This document shows, in pieces, positions 38,377 through 47,221 of a stretch of 64,000 nt of DNA (its first letter is position 1; the number at the start of each line of letters is the position of its first letter). A model generated the notes under the pieces. The model ran no database searches, was not told where the DNA came from, and was given only the letters and a program-made list of their open reading frames with translations. The stretch comes from an uncultured bacterium (lineage in GTDB: Bacteria > Pseudomonadota > Gammaproteobacteria > Burkholderiales > Burkholderiaceae_C): positions 26,638-90,637 of the forward strand of contig CAIYQZ010000011.1 in assembly GCA_903928495.1 (NCBI GenBank). The letters are read 5' to 3'. The translations under genes and the position numbers were made by a program.

Positions 38377-39503
38377 GCCTGAGCGCCCGCCCTCTAACCC
38401 AAGCCTCTGCCACCCCGGCCCGGCGTCCCGACACCGGCCTGCGGCGTGCGGCGTGGCTGGGGGCTGGTCTGCTGCTGGCGGCGGCTGGCCTGGCCGTCTT
38501 CAGCCTGACCGTGGGCAGCACCGGCGTGGAGCCCATGGCCCAGGTGTGGGGGCACCTGGTGGCTCCCGTTGGAGGCTTTTTGGGGACCCATTCGGGGTTG
38601 CCATCAGGCGGGATGGACTTGTCGGCCGGGGCAGATGCCACCATGGCCGCGCAAATCGTGTGGGACATTCGTGCCCCGCGCACGCTGGGTGCGTTCCTGG
38701 CCGGGGCTTTGCTGGGCTTGGCTGGGGCAGTGGCGCAGGGCTTGTTTCGCAATCCGCTGGCCGACCCGTTCTTGCTGGGCAGTGCCTCGGGGGCCACGCT
38801 GGGCGTGGCGGCGGCGCTTTCTCTGCTGGGCATCAGCCCGATGGCCACGGGTTGGGTGGCACGCGCAGGGCTCACCGGGGCGGCTTTTGGGGGCGCTGTG
38901 TTGGCCGTGCTGCTGACGCTGATGCTGGCCCGGGGCGTGCAGCACACGTTGCGGCTGCTGCTGGCGGGCGTGGTGGTGGGGGTGGTGCTGGGGGCGCTCA
39001 GCTCTCTGGTCACGCTGCTGTCGCCCGACATCTTGCAGGCCATGCAGGGGTTCATGCTGGGTTCCACCGCGTTTGTGGGTTGGGCAGCAGTGGCGGTGAT
39101 GGCCGCAGTGTGGCTGCCATGCCTGGTCGTGGGGCTTGCGTTTTCAAGGGTGCTGGACGGTTTGAGCCTGGGCGAATCCACCGCCGCCAGCCTGGGGTTG
39201 CCTTTGGGGGCTTTGCGCGTGGCGCTGGTGGGCGTGCTGGCCCTGGCCACGGGCACGGCGGTGGCACAAACGGGGCTGATTGCCTTTGTGGGTTTGGCTG
39301 CGCCGCATTTGGTGCGCTCGGCCGTCAAAACCACCCACGCCCGGCTGCTGGCTTTGTCAAGCCTGATGGGTGGCGTGCTGCTGCTGCTGGCCGACACGCT
39401 GGCGCGCGGCGTCATGGCCCCACAGGAATTGCCCGTGGGCGTGCTCACCGCAGTGCTGGGTGGTGGCTACCTGCTGTGGCTGATGCATCGGCGGGTGGGG
39501 TAG
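38373..39503 (+). CDS. btuC: FecCD-family ABC permease, cobalamin importer (BtuC-like)
   Basis: A 376-residue inner-membrane permease with about ten helices. Family features: RAPRTLGAFLAGALLGLAGAVAQG, then NPLADPFLLGSASGA, the cytoplasmic coupling segment and GLAAPHLVRS near the C terminus. It starts with GTG overlapping the btuF stop (GTGA). With the ATPase gene 3 bases downstream it forms the type II importer. Confidence 0.92.
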   Translation: MSLSARPLTQASATPARRPDTGLRRAAWLGAGLLLAAAGLAVFSLTVGSTGVEPMAQVWGHLVAPVGGFLGTHSGLPSGGMDLSAGADATMAAQIVWDIRAPRTLGAFLAGALLGLAGAVAQGLFRNPLADPFLLGSASGATLGVAAALSLLGISPMATGWVARAGLTGAAFGGAVLAVLLTLMLARGVQHTLRLLLAGVVVGVVLGALSSLVTLLSPDILQAMQGFMLGSTAFVGWAAVAVMAAVWLPCLVVGLAFSRVLDGLSLGESTAASLGLPLGALRVALVGVLALATGTAVAQTGLIAFVGLAAPHLVRSAVKTTHARLLALSSLMGGVLLLLADTLARGVMAPQELPVGVLTAVLGGGYLLWLMHRRVG

Positions 39504-39506
39504 GTC

Positions 39507-40301
39507 ATGGCAACTTCAATAGCTGTCAGTGCACGCCAGATCAGCGCGAGCCTGGGTTTGGGCTCCAAAAAACACCCTGTGCTGCACGGCGTGAGCGTGG
39601 ACGTGCCGGCTGGGCGCTGGCTCAGCATCGTGGGGCCCAACGGTGCGGGCAAATCCACCTTGCTGAAATGCCTGGGGGGCCTGCTGCCATGCAGTGGCAG
39701 CGTGCAACTGCTGGGTCGTGACCTGTCTGCCTGGAGCCCGCAGGAACGTGCCCGGCACCTGAGCTGGCTGGGGCAGGGCGGGGCGGGGGCCGATGGCGCA
39801 GACGACCTCACCGCCTACGACGTGACCATGCTGGGCCGCTTGCCGCACCAGAGTTGGCTCAGCCCGCCCAGCGATGCCGACCATGCCGCCGTGGAACACG
39901 CCCTGCGCCAAACACAGGCTTGGGGATGGGCCTGCACGCCGCTGGGCGAGCTGTCGGGCGGTGAACGCCAGCGCGTGCTGCTGGCCCGAGCCCTTGCGGT
40001 GGAGGCCGATGTGCTGCTGATGGACGAACCCCTCGCCAACCTTGATCCGCCCCACCAGGCCGATTGGCTTCAACTGGTGCGCCAGTTGGTGGCCGACGGC
40101 AAAACCGTGGTCAGCGTGTTGCACGAGATTTCCACCGCCTTGGCCGCTGACGACGTGCTGGTGTTGCAACAAGGCCGCGTGCAACACTGTGGCCCAAGCG
40201 GGGATTCAGCCACTCACCGGGCTTTGGAAGCGGTGTTTGAACATCGAATTGCCATCCACCGCTTGATGGAACAATGGGTGTCACTACCGAAATTGAACTG
40301 A
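39507..40301 (+). CDS. btuD: ABC transporter ATP-binding protein, cobalamin importer (BtuD-like)
   Basis: A 264-residue ATPase with Walker A GPNGAGKSTLLK, the signature LSGGERQRVLLARAL, Walker B VLLMDEPLANLD and the switch His in VVSVLHEIS. The FecE/BtuD type fits the FecCD-type permease in front. It ends the uninterrupted part of the operon; 162 bases follow before a glycosyltransferase gene. Confidence 0.92.
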   Translation: MATSIAVSARQISASLGLGSKKHPVLHGVSVDVPAGRWLSIVGPNGAGKSTLLKCLGGLLPCSGSVQLLGRDLSAWSPQERARHLSWLGQGGAGADGADDLTAYDVTMLGRLPHQSWLSPPSDADHAAVEHALRQTQAWGWACTPLGELSGGERQRVLLARALAVEADVLLMDEPLANLDPPHQADWLQLVRQLVADGKTVVSVLHEISTALAADDVLVLQQGRVQHCGPSGDSATHRALEAVFEHRIAIHRLMEQWVSLPKLN

Positions 40302-40463
40302 TTTGGCCGCTGGCTGGGGGTGTGACAACCGTTTGTTCGGTGTCCTGGTGATTCCAGTCAAGGACAGGGTCGACGGCTTGAGTTGCAAAAGGCAAGACAA
40401 TGCGCGCCTCCTGTGGGCCTTCGGGGGTTTCGATGGCCCACTGCAGGAATTGGCAGGAGTTTC

Positions 40464-41570
40464 ATGAAAAAACTGGTGTACCTATCTCCACTGTTGTCTG
40501 CAGAGAACTACGGCGGGTCAGTGGTCGCACATGCGAACCTGAAAGCTGTCAAAGACGTCTTCAAGGGTCAATGTTTGGCGGTGTCGTTGGCCCGCCTGCC
40601 TGCTGAGCACGACGTATATGTGAAGCCCTCCGGTCACAGAGCCTTCACTGCTTTGTGCAATTTTTTTGGTTTGGCCGCAGGACTGACCCCTGCTGGAGTG
40701 GTGCAAATCGTGCGCCTGTGCCGGCAACGACAGCCCGATGTTGTGTGGCTTGACACGTCTTTTCTGGGTGTTTTGATTCCATTGCTCCGCTTGTTTTGCA
40801 AGCGCTCCAAATTCGCAGTTTTTGTACATGACGCAGAGCCCCCGATGGTTTTGGCTAAACTTCGGCGCAACCCCCTGTATGTCATCAGTTGGGCGGCCAT
40901 TCGGGCCAATGAGGCGCTGTCTTTCAGACTGGCAGACGCTGTCTTCGCCATACAACCCAACGATGCGCGATTGATTCGCGAACGCGGAGCAAGGCACGTC
41001 GATGTGATCAGGGTGAGCCTGACGGATCAAGCCGCTGCGATCAGCCCAACCGATGTCTCCAACCTGCAACGCAGTTATCTGCTGTTTGTAGGGTCCGACT
41101 TCGCACCCAACATTGAGGCCATGGCTTACATGAACGATGTGCTTGCTCCATTGCTGGGTAGCACAAAGATTCATTGCGTGGGTAACGGCCTCGAAAAGTA
41201 TGCAACTCGTTTCCGCAACCTGGTCGTTACCGGGAGAGTGGCCGATTTGTCGCCCAGCTATCGCAACGCTTTGGCAGTGCTGGCCCCCGTTTTTTCGGGT
41301 GGTGGCATGAAGGTGAAAATAGCTGAGGCGCTGATGTACAACCGCCACGTAGTGTGTTCGCCGTTCGCTTCGCTGGGCTATGAAAGTTCGATCGGTCGGG
41401 CAGTTTGGGTGGCTGAAACTCCACAAGCCTTCGCTGATGCAATCCATCAGATTGCGAAAGCTGATGAACTCCTCCCACGCAACGAGTACCTTGCGCACTA
41501 TTCGCCGGATTCTTTGCGCCGCAGTGTCTCTTCGGCCTTGAGTGGTTTGGGGTTGGTCGATTGCGTTTGA
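40464..41570 (+). CDS. glycosyltransferase (GT4-like)
   Basis: A 368-residue GT-B fold protein. The C-terminal half has YLLFVGSDFAPNIEAMAYM, then LAPVFSGGGMKVKIAEALMYNRHVV, the donor-binding pattern of group 1/4 glycosyltransferases. A strong AGGAG precedes the ATG. It lies between btuD and cobQ, overlapping cobQ by 10 bases. A role in the downstream EPS locus is more likely than in B12 metabolism, but position alone does not prove it. Confidence 0.82.
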   Translation: MKKLVYLSPLLSAENYGGSVVAHANLKAVKDVFKGQCLAVSLARLPAEHDVYVKPSGHRAFTALCNFFGLAAGLTPAGVVQIVRLCRQRQPDVVWLDTSFLGVLIPLLRLFCKRSKFAVFVHDAEPPMVLAKLRRNPLYVISWAAIRANEALSFRLADAVFAIQPNDARLIRERGARHVDVIRVSLTDQAAAISPTDVSNLQRSYLLFVGSDFAPNIEAMAYMNDVLAPLLGSTKIHCVGNGLEKYATRFRNLVVTGRVADLSPSYRNALAVLAPVFSGGGMKVKIAEALMYNRHVVCSPFASLGYESSIGRAVWVAETPQAFADAIHQIAKADELLPRNEYLAHYSPDSLRRSVSSALSGLGLVDCV

Positions 41571-43108
41571 AAGACGAAACTGTGGCAATTGATACTCAGG
41601 CCGCTTGCGTCATGGTGCTGGGCACCACCAGTGGGGCTGGCAAAAGCTGGCTGGTTACCGCGCTGTGCCGCTGGTATGCCAACCAGGGGCTGAAAGTGGC
41701 GCCCTTCAAGGCGCAGAACATGAGTAACAACGCCCGTGTGGTGCCCACGCCAGGCGGTGGCATGGGGGAAATTGGCAGTGCCCAGTACTTTCAGGCCCTG
41801 GCTGCCCGCGCCGAGCCCGATGTGCGCATGAACCCCTTGCTGCTGAAGCCAGAGGCGGACACGCGCAGTCAGGTGGTGCTGATGGGGCAGGTGAGCGCCG
41901 AGTTGTCGGACACGCCCTGGCGAGGCCGCAGTCTGCTGGTGTGGCCGCACATTGCCGCTGCGCTCGACGCCTTGCGGGCCGAGAACGATGTGGTGGTGAT
42001 CGAGGGCGCAGGCTCGCCCGCCGAGATCAACTTGTATGACTGCGACATCGTCAACATGCGGGTGGCACGCCATGCGGATGCCGCCTGCCTGCTGGTGTCG
42101 GACATTGACCGGGGTGGAGCGTTTGCCCACCTCTACGGTACCTGGGCGTTGTTGCCTGAGGCGGACCGCAAGCTCATCAAAGGCTTTGTGTTGAACAAGT
42201 TCAGGGGCGATGCCAGCCTCCTGTCTCCCGCACCCCAAATGTTGGAAGACCTGACCGGTATCCCCACGGTGGCCACCATTCCGATGGTGTGGCACCACGG
42301 CTTGCCCGAGGAAGATGGCGTGTTTGATGACCGCAACCACTCCACGGGGCCGGTGCACCTGACGGTGGCAGTGGTGGCTTACCCACGCATCAGCAACCTG
42401 GACGAATTCCAGCCACTGAAAAGCGTTGCGGGCCTGCGACTGGTGTGGGCGCGCTCCCCGGCCGACTTGGCCGGAGCCGACTGGATCATCCTGCCCGGCA
42501 GCAAATCCACTGTGGCCGACCTGGCTTGGATGCGTCAACTGGGGCTGGACGCTGCCGTTTGTATGCACGCGCAACGGGGCGGGGCGGTGCTGGGCATTTG
42601 CGGCGGACTGCAGATGCTGGGTGAGGCCATTGTGGACCCGCTGGGCGTGGAAAGCGGGAGGGACGGCCAACAGCCTTGGAGCGGCGACGCACCCGGTTTG
42701 GGCCTGTTACCGCTGGTGACTGCGTTTGGCAACATCAAGACAGTGCGGCGCACGGAAACAAGGTTCTCTGCAGTTGCCGGACCATGGGCGGCGTTGTCGT
42801 GCGTGTCGGTGTCGGGTTACGAGATTCACATGGGTGAGACAGCACAGCATCCTGCGATGGCTGCCAATGGCCATGTGGCGCGGGTGGTGTTGCCGGGTGG
42901 TTTGGGCTGGCAGAGCGTGACGGGCAACGTGCTGGGGGTATACCTGCACGGCCTGTTTGAAGACCCTGCGGTGGTTCACGCCTTGTGGGGTAACGCTTCA
43001 AGATTGCTGGACGGTGTCCTTGACAACCTGGCTGCACAAATCAACCAGTCGTTTCAGCCGGGATTTCTGGGCTCTTTGGTGCCAAGTTCAACACGGAAAA
43101 TGGTCTGA
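41561..43108 (+). CDS. cobQ: cobyric acid synthase (adenosylcobyrate amidotransferase)
   Basis: About 515 residues. The enzyme amidates four carboxylates of adenosyl-cobyrinate a,c-diamide using glutamine and ATP. The N-terminal BioD-like domain has the P-loop VLGTTSGAGKSWL, then KAQNMSNNA and VIEGAGSPAEINLYD. The C-terminal glutaminase domain has GAVLGICGGLQMLG with the nucleophile Cys and YEIHMGET and YLHGLFED with the His. The start is uncertain: TTG at 41561 (inside the previous gene) or GTG at 41582. No other cob genes are in the window. Confidence 0.94.
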   Translation: MRLKDETVAIDTQAACVMVLGTTSGAGKSWLVTALCRWYANQGLKVAPFKAQNMSNNARVVPTPGGGMGEIGSAQYFQALAARAEPDVRMNPLLLKPEADTRSQVVLMGQVSAELSDTPWRGRSLLVWPHIAAALDALRAENDVVVIEGAGSPAEINLYDCDIVNMRVARHADAACLLVSDIDRGGAFAHLYGTWALLPEADRKLIKGFVLNKFRGDASLLSPAPQMLEDLTGIPTVATIPMVWHHGLPEEDGVFDDRNHSTGPVHLTVAVVAYPRISNLDEFQPLKSVAGLRLVWARSPADLAGADWIILPGSKSTVADLAWMRQLGLDAAVCMHAQRGGAVLGICGGLQMLGEAIVDPLGVESGRDGQQPWSGDAPGLGLLPLVTAFGNIKTVRRTETRFSAVAGPWAALSCVSVSGYEIHMGETAQHPAMAANGHVARVVLPGGLGWQSVTGNVLGVYLHGLFEDPAVVHALWGNASRLLDGVLDNLAAQINQSFQPGFLGSLVPSSTRKMV

Positions 43109-43198
43109 AAGTTGTACGTCCGCTGCGGTTGGCCTTATGGGCTTCCCGTTGAGGGGGTTCCGCACATAATCGGCCGCCATGACGCATGGAGCCCAAAT

Positions 43199-44494
43199 TT
43201 GAATCCCACTGCATCCCAAGTTCTGCTGGGAGATGCTGCTTTTTACGGCACGCTCGCGGCAGTCAGAGACCTGGGGCGTGTGGGCGCACGCGTGACGGTG
43301 ATGCAGTCGCGTGGGCGAACCTCGCACTCGCGGGCCAGCCGCTTTTGTCAGGCCGCGCTACCTGCCCCCTGCATGCATGCGGACGATTTCTTGCCATGGT
43401 TGCTGCGATGGGGAGATGCAACTCCAGGGGCTTTTTTGTATCCGACATCGGACGACATGGCCTGGCTGATGGCCATGAATCGGGATGAATTGAGCAAGCG
43501 GTTTACCCTGTTCCAACCCCCGCCCCAAGCGATTTTTGCTTTGCTGGACAAAAGCCAGTTGTACGCGCACGCACGCCGGATGGGTGTTGCTTTGCCTGAC
43601 ACCCACGCCCCCACCAGCATGGATGCAGCACGCGCTCTGTCACATGCCCTGGACAAGCAGGGTGAATTCCCCGTCATAGTGAAGCCACGGACTCAAGCCT
43701 GTATGGCCGTGAAGCAAAAAGGCATGGTGGTGCATGACGCAACAACGATGCTGCGTGCCATCGAATCCATGGTTCGCAGCGCATCCGTGCAAGCTGAGCA
43801 CATGGCGAACGCCGCTACTGACCTTCAATGGCCGTTGGTACAAGCGTTTCATGTGGATGCACAAAGCAATACGTACTCGCTGGCAGGTTTCATTGACAGA
43901 AGTGGCATGGCGCGGGCCGTTCGAGCGTCGTCCAAGGTTTTCCAACTGCCGGTAAAGGTAGGCGTGGGCGTTGCTTTCGAGGGGAGACCTGTCCTGCCTG
44001 ATTTGGTTGCGCAAGTTGAAGCCTTGGCCCAAGCCACTGGGTACTTCGGTGTTTTCGAGGTGGAGTTCATTCACGTCACATCCAGCGGCGAGTATTTGCT
44101 GATGGATTTCAACCCACGGTTCTATGGACAGATGCAGTTCGAGATTTCGCGGGGGATGCACCTGCCCCTGATGGCGTTGGCTGCGGCACGAGGCGAATTG
44201 AAGCAACTGGAGGACCTGTTCCAGCAATCAAAGGTCAGCGCGAGGGAATATGACCCTGCCGCCCAGCGCTATTGCAACAGCTGGTTATTCAATGTCCTTA
44301 TGCGAACCCAGCGCTTGGGGGGACGGCTGAGCACGCTAGAACTTCAGCAGTGGCAAGCTTGGATGGATGTGCCAGATCTGTTCGATTGTGTGCAAGACAG
44401 CGACGATCCGGCACCCGAAGGTGCTCAGCGCCGGGCTTTGTGGCGACATTGGCTGCGGCATCCCAGGTCAAGTTTTCGAGATATGTTCAAGTGA
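43199..44494 (+). CDS. ATP-grasp ligase of the EPS locus
   Basis: About 431 residues. It has an N-terminal NAD-like fold (GDAAFYGTLAAVRDLGRVGARVTVM), a central ATP-grasp with FPVIVKPRTQACMAVK, a large insert, and the metal/ATP motif YFGVFEVEFIH followed by YLLMDFNPRFYGQM. These enzymes form amide-type bonds via acyl phosphates. Start choice: TTG at 43199 is favoured by GGAG eight bases before and by the family N terminus; an upstream TTG at 43112 is the alternative. Its stop overlaps the following decarboxylase by 4 bases, so the two proteins are likely partners. Confidence 0.78.
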   Translation: MNPTASQVLLGDAAFYGTLAAVRDLGRVGARVTVMQSRGRTSHSRASRFCQAALPAPCMHADDFLPWLLRWGDATPGAFLYPTSDDMAWLMAMNRDELSKRFTLFQPPPQAIFALLDKSQLYAHARRMGVALPDTHAPTSMDAARALSHALDKQGEFPVIVKPRTQACMAVKQKGMVVHDATTMLRAIESMVRSASVQAEHMANAATDLQWPLVQAFHVDAQSNTYSLAGFIDRSGMARAVRASSKVFQLPVKVGVGVAFEGRPVLPDLVAQVEALAQATGYFGVFEVEFIHVTSSGEYLLMDFNPRFYGQMQFEISRGMHLPLMALAAARGELKQLEDLFQQSKVSAREYDPAAQRYCNSWLFNVLMRTQRLGGRLSTLELQQWQAWMDVPDLFDCVQDSDDPAPEGAQRRALWRHWLRHPRSSFRDMFK

Positions 44495-45888
44495 AGCCAA
44501 AGTTCAAGCGCTGGTTGCGAGAGTGGGTCCATACACGTTCGATGGCGGGTTCTCAACCGCACCGAATTGCGTGGGAGCACTGGGGGTATCAGGCAGTATC
44601 TGGGGAGATGTCATTGCACGGTGTGCCTTTGGCACGCCTGGCGGATGAATTTGGATCACCTTTGCACGTGCTCAATGTCCCGAAGTTGATGGCCAATTTT
44701 TCGGGTTTTGCGCGGGGCATTGATGGTCTGACCCCCACCGTGTGCTGCTCGGTCAAGACTTACCCTGTGCCCGGCATGCTGAAGTTGCTGCTTGCGCAGG
44801 GTGCGCAGGCAGAGGTCATCTCCGAACATGAACTGTGGTTGGCCCAACGGCTTGGTGTGAAAGCCGAACACATCATTTTCAACGGGCCGGCCAAATCAGA
44901 TGCAGCGCTCGAATGGGCCATACAAGCGGGCATCAAAACCATTCATTTCAATCACCAGGAAGAAGTTGAGCGGTTGGGGGCGATTGCTGACCGCCTGGGC
45001 AAGCGTGTCCGTGTGGGCTTTCGTTTGACTTCATCTGGCGTCGCTGGGCAATTTGGTTTTCCGGTGGGACACCCGGATACAGTGGCTGTCGTCAAGCGTG
45101 TGATGGAGCACCCTTGGCTTGAGCCCGTCAGTTTGCACGGGCACCGCGGTTTCCACATGCATTCTGTGGATGATGTGTTGGGACATGTTCAACCGATGCT
45201 TGCTTTCATGGCCCAACTCCATCAGACCTTGGGCTGGCGTTGCCTCATGTTGGATGTGGGTGGGTCGATGGCCGTCCCGACTGTTGCGCCGCTGGGGAGG
45301 CGTGCTTCGCGCATGGCCTGGACTTTTGGCGTGCCTGCTGGTGCACCTGACCCAGGAGCCACCTTGGGCCCTGCTGATTACTCACGTCTGGTGTGCAGTG
45401 AAGTTCTCGACTTTTGCCGCACACACCGCCTTGATGTGCCTGAGCTGGTGATGGAACCAGGGCGCGCGTTGTCGGCAGACGCGCAATCCCTGATCAGCAC
45501 GGTCTTGGAAACGCGGCATGACACGCCATTCGATTACGCGGTGACCGACGTGGGCACAGCGGTTGCACCCAGTGCTTGCGGGGAATACCACCAGATGGGC
45601 TTGGCCAGTTCGAAGGCAGACCATGCGCCCGGGCAGGAGAGGGTTTACCGTGTGGTCGGGCCGATTTGTCATCTGGGGGATGTGGCCACGCCTGCGTGGC
45701 AGTTCCCGGTGTTGTCTCGTGGTGATCGCTTGGTGATGATGGACACTGGCGCCTATTTCATCAGCGATGCAAGCAGCTTTTCATTCCCTCAGCCGGGTGT
45801 GGTTGCTGTGTTTGGAGATGGCAGCGTGGAAGGCCTGCGGCGCTGTGAAACATCCTTGGACATGGTCCAGCGAGACACCTTGCCCTGA
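44491..45888 (+). CDS. PLP-dependent decarboxylase, fold type III (DapDC/ODC-like)
   Basis: About 465 residues, starting at GTG in a 4-base overlap with the ATP-grasp gene. The alanine-racemase-type barrel has the PLP Lys in CCSVKTYPVPGM, a His/Gly segment LHGHRGFHMHS, EPGRALSADAQ, and the C-terminal GPICHLGD motif whose Cys belongs to the second active-site half. It resembles the decarboxylases tied to exosortase-A loci and diaminopimelate or ornithine decarboxylases. In this context it may supply an amine for attachment by the ATP-grasp ligase. The true substrate is unknown. Confidence 0.8.
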   Translation: MKPKFKRWLREWVHTRSMAGSQPHRIAWEHWGYQAVSGEMSLHGVPLARLADEFGSPLHVLNVPKLMANFSGFARGIDGLTPTVCCSVKTYPVPGMLKLLLAQGAQAEVISEHELWLAQRLGVKAEHIIFNGPAKSDAALEWAIQAGIKTIHFNHQEEVERLGAIADRLGKRVRVGFRLTSSGVAGQFGFPVGHPDTVAVVKRVMEHPWLEPVSLHGHRGFHMHSVDDVLGHVQPMLAFMAQLHQTLGWRCLMLDVGGSMAVPTVAPLGRRASRMAWTFGVPAGAPDPGATLGPADYSRLVCSEVLDFCRTHRLDVPELVMEPGRALSADAQSLISTVLETRHDTPFDYAVTDVGTAVAPSACGEYHQMGLASSKADHAPGQERVYRVVGPICHLGDVATPAWQFPVLSRGDRLVMMDTGAYFISDASSFSFPQPGVVAVFGDGSVEGLRRCETSLDMVQRDTLP

Positions 45889-45920
45889 CGCAAACTTCCT
45901 GCGTGGGGGTATCCGCGGGG

Positions 45921-47069
45921 TCATAAAGCCCAGGAAGCAGGTTCAAGGGGCTCAAATCGGGTGTTGATCTCGCGTGCGTCACCGTAAACCGACGGTGATT
46001 GCATGGCGAGCACGACTTCCGTGATGTGCAGGGCCCACCGAGCGCTCATCGCGGGTGGTCGATTGGCTATCAACGCATCTGACATGTCTGCCATGCCACG
46101 ACAGAAATCCATCGCATTCTTTCCCCACAAGCCCAAGCCGCTGACAGTGGGTTTGCGCACCAGAGGTACTTTTTTGGGACCCAGACCGGTCAATGTTCCA
46201 AACAGCGGGTACTTTTCGACCCGGTGTGTCCATTTGTGTCGCCGGCTCATGTGAACGGGAGCACCGTAATCCCATATACGGTCGATGCCCAGCGTGCCCT
46301 CGTCGCCGAAAATTCGCAGCCGGTGGTCATGTGCACCATAAATGCTGCAGGTCAGGCGCGCGACCACGCCAGAGCCAAACTCCAGACTGGCCGTGGCGTA
46401 GTCGGCGGCTGGTGACAGGTTCGGGATGCCCTTGTCTGGTTGGACAACCCGCGCAAAACTCGTCATCCGGTGCACCGGACCGAAGAATGCAGTCAACCAG
46501 GTCAGGTGGTAGCCCGCGTGTTCGAGGGTGCACCCCACTTCAAATTCGTCTTGCGCAGGCCAAGGCGCGCCCGATGCGCTGACCCAGCTTGCGTGGTTCA
46601 TGGCTGGCACGTTCCCGTCGTCAAGCTCTGCGTAAACCAGACGAGGTCGTCCAATCTGGCCGTCGCGTAGCAGTTTCCAGATGGTTTGAGCCGTTTCGCT
46701 CAGGACACTGCAGGGGGCGCTCGTGATGAGCAGGCCCTTCTCTTCAGACAGTTCCACCAGTTTGCGGGCGTCGTCAAGATCGGTTGCCAGCGGCTTCTCG
46801 GAGTAAACGTGTTTGCCCGCCATCAGAGACGCGCGGGACACTGGATAGTGCTCTCGCGGGTTTGTCAAATTGGCCACCAACTGCACGCGTGGATCTGCTA
46901 GCAGATCTTCGAGGGACGTGTATGCCTTGACCTTGTGATACGCCGTGAATGCACGCAGCCGCTCCGGATTTCGATCCCAGACGCCACACAGCACGAGTTG
47001 GGAGTGGTTGGCCAGTGCAGCCATATATAAATCGGCCACAAAACCGCACCCAACTATTGCAAAGTTCAT
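45921..47069 (-). CDS. Gfo/Idh/MocA-family sugar oxidoreductase
   Basis: A 382-residue NAD(P)-dependent oxidoreductase. The Rossmann part shows FAIVGCGFVADLYMAAL and LVANLTNPREHYPVS, and the EKPLATDL motif carries the conserved Lys. The C-terminal domain is the usual alpha/beta sheet with AGYHLTWLTAFFG. Members oxidise or reduce sugar nucleotides and polyols, which fits an EPS sugar-precursor step. It is the only minus-strand gene in this part of the locus and is divergent from the SDR gene. Confidence 0.87.
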   Translation of the reverse strand: MNFAIVGCGFVADLYMAALANHSQLVLCGVWDRNPERLRAFTAYHKVKAYTSLEDLLADPRVQLVANLTNPREHYPVSRASLMAGKHVYSEKPLATDLDDARKLVELSEEKGLLITSAPCSVLSETAQTIWKLLRDGQIGRPRLVYAELDDGNVPAMNHASWVSASGAPWPAQDEFEVGCTLEHAGYHLTWLTAFFGPVHRMTSFARVVQPDKGIPNLSPAADYATASLEFGSGVVARLTCSIYGAHDHRLRIFGDEGTLGIDRIWDYGAPVHMSRRHKWTHRVEKYPLFGTLTGLGPKKVPLVRKPTVSGLGLWGKNAMDFCRGMADMSDALIANRPPAMSARWALHITEVVLAMQSPSVYGDAREINTRFEPLEPASWAL

Positions 47070-47221
47070 GTTTCAGTTCCAATGAGAGGGTTTTGACCCA
47101 GCAAGCAACAGACGGGGCTGTATCATCAAGAAACGCTGGATGCTTGACCAGCAATGGTTCAGTGCTTCGTTCTTTGAACGTTTTACCTGCTTTCGCATAC
47201 AGGCCTGTTTTTCACCACCCC

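Noticed and set aside
38162..39448. 428-codon minus-strand frame opposite the BtuC-like gene
   Set aside because: Pro/Ser/Ala-rich shadow with no recognisable fold; the plus strand encodes a complete FecCD permease.
40302..40463. possible extra small gene between btuD and the glycosyltransferase
   Set aside because: The open frames read into the glycosyltransferase frame and lack a start with a ribosome binding site before AGGAG at about 40456.
45889..45920. possible terminator between the convergent decarboxylase and Gfo/Idh genes
   Set aside because: Only a 5-bp ACGCA/TGCGT pairing is visible with no T tract.
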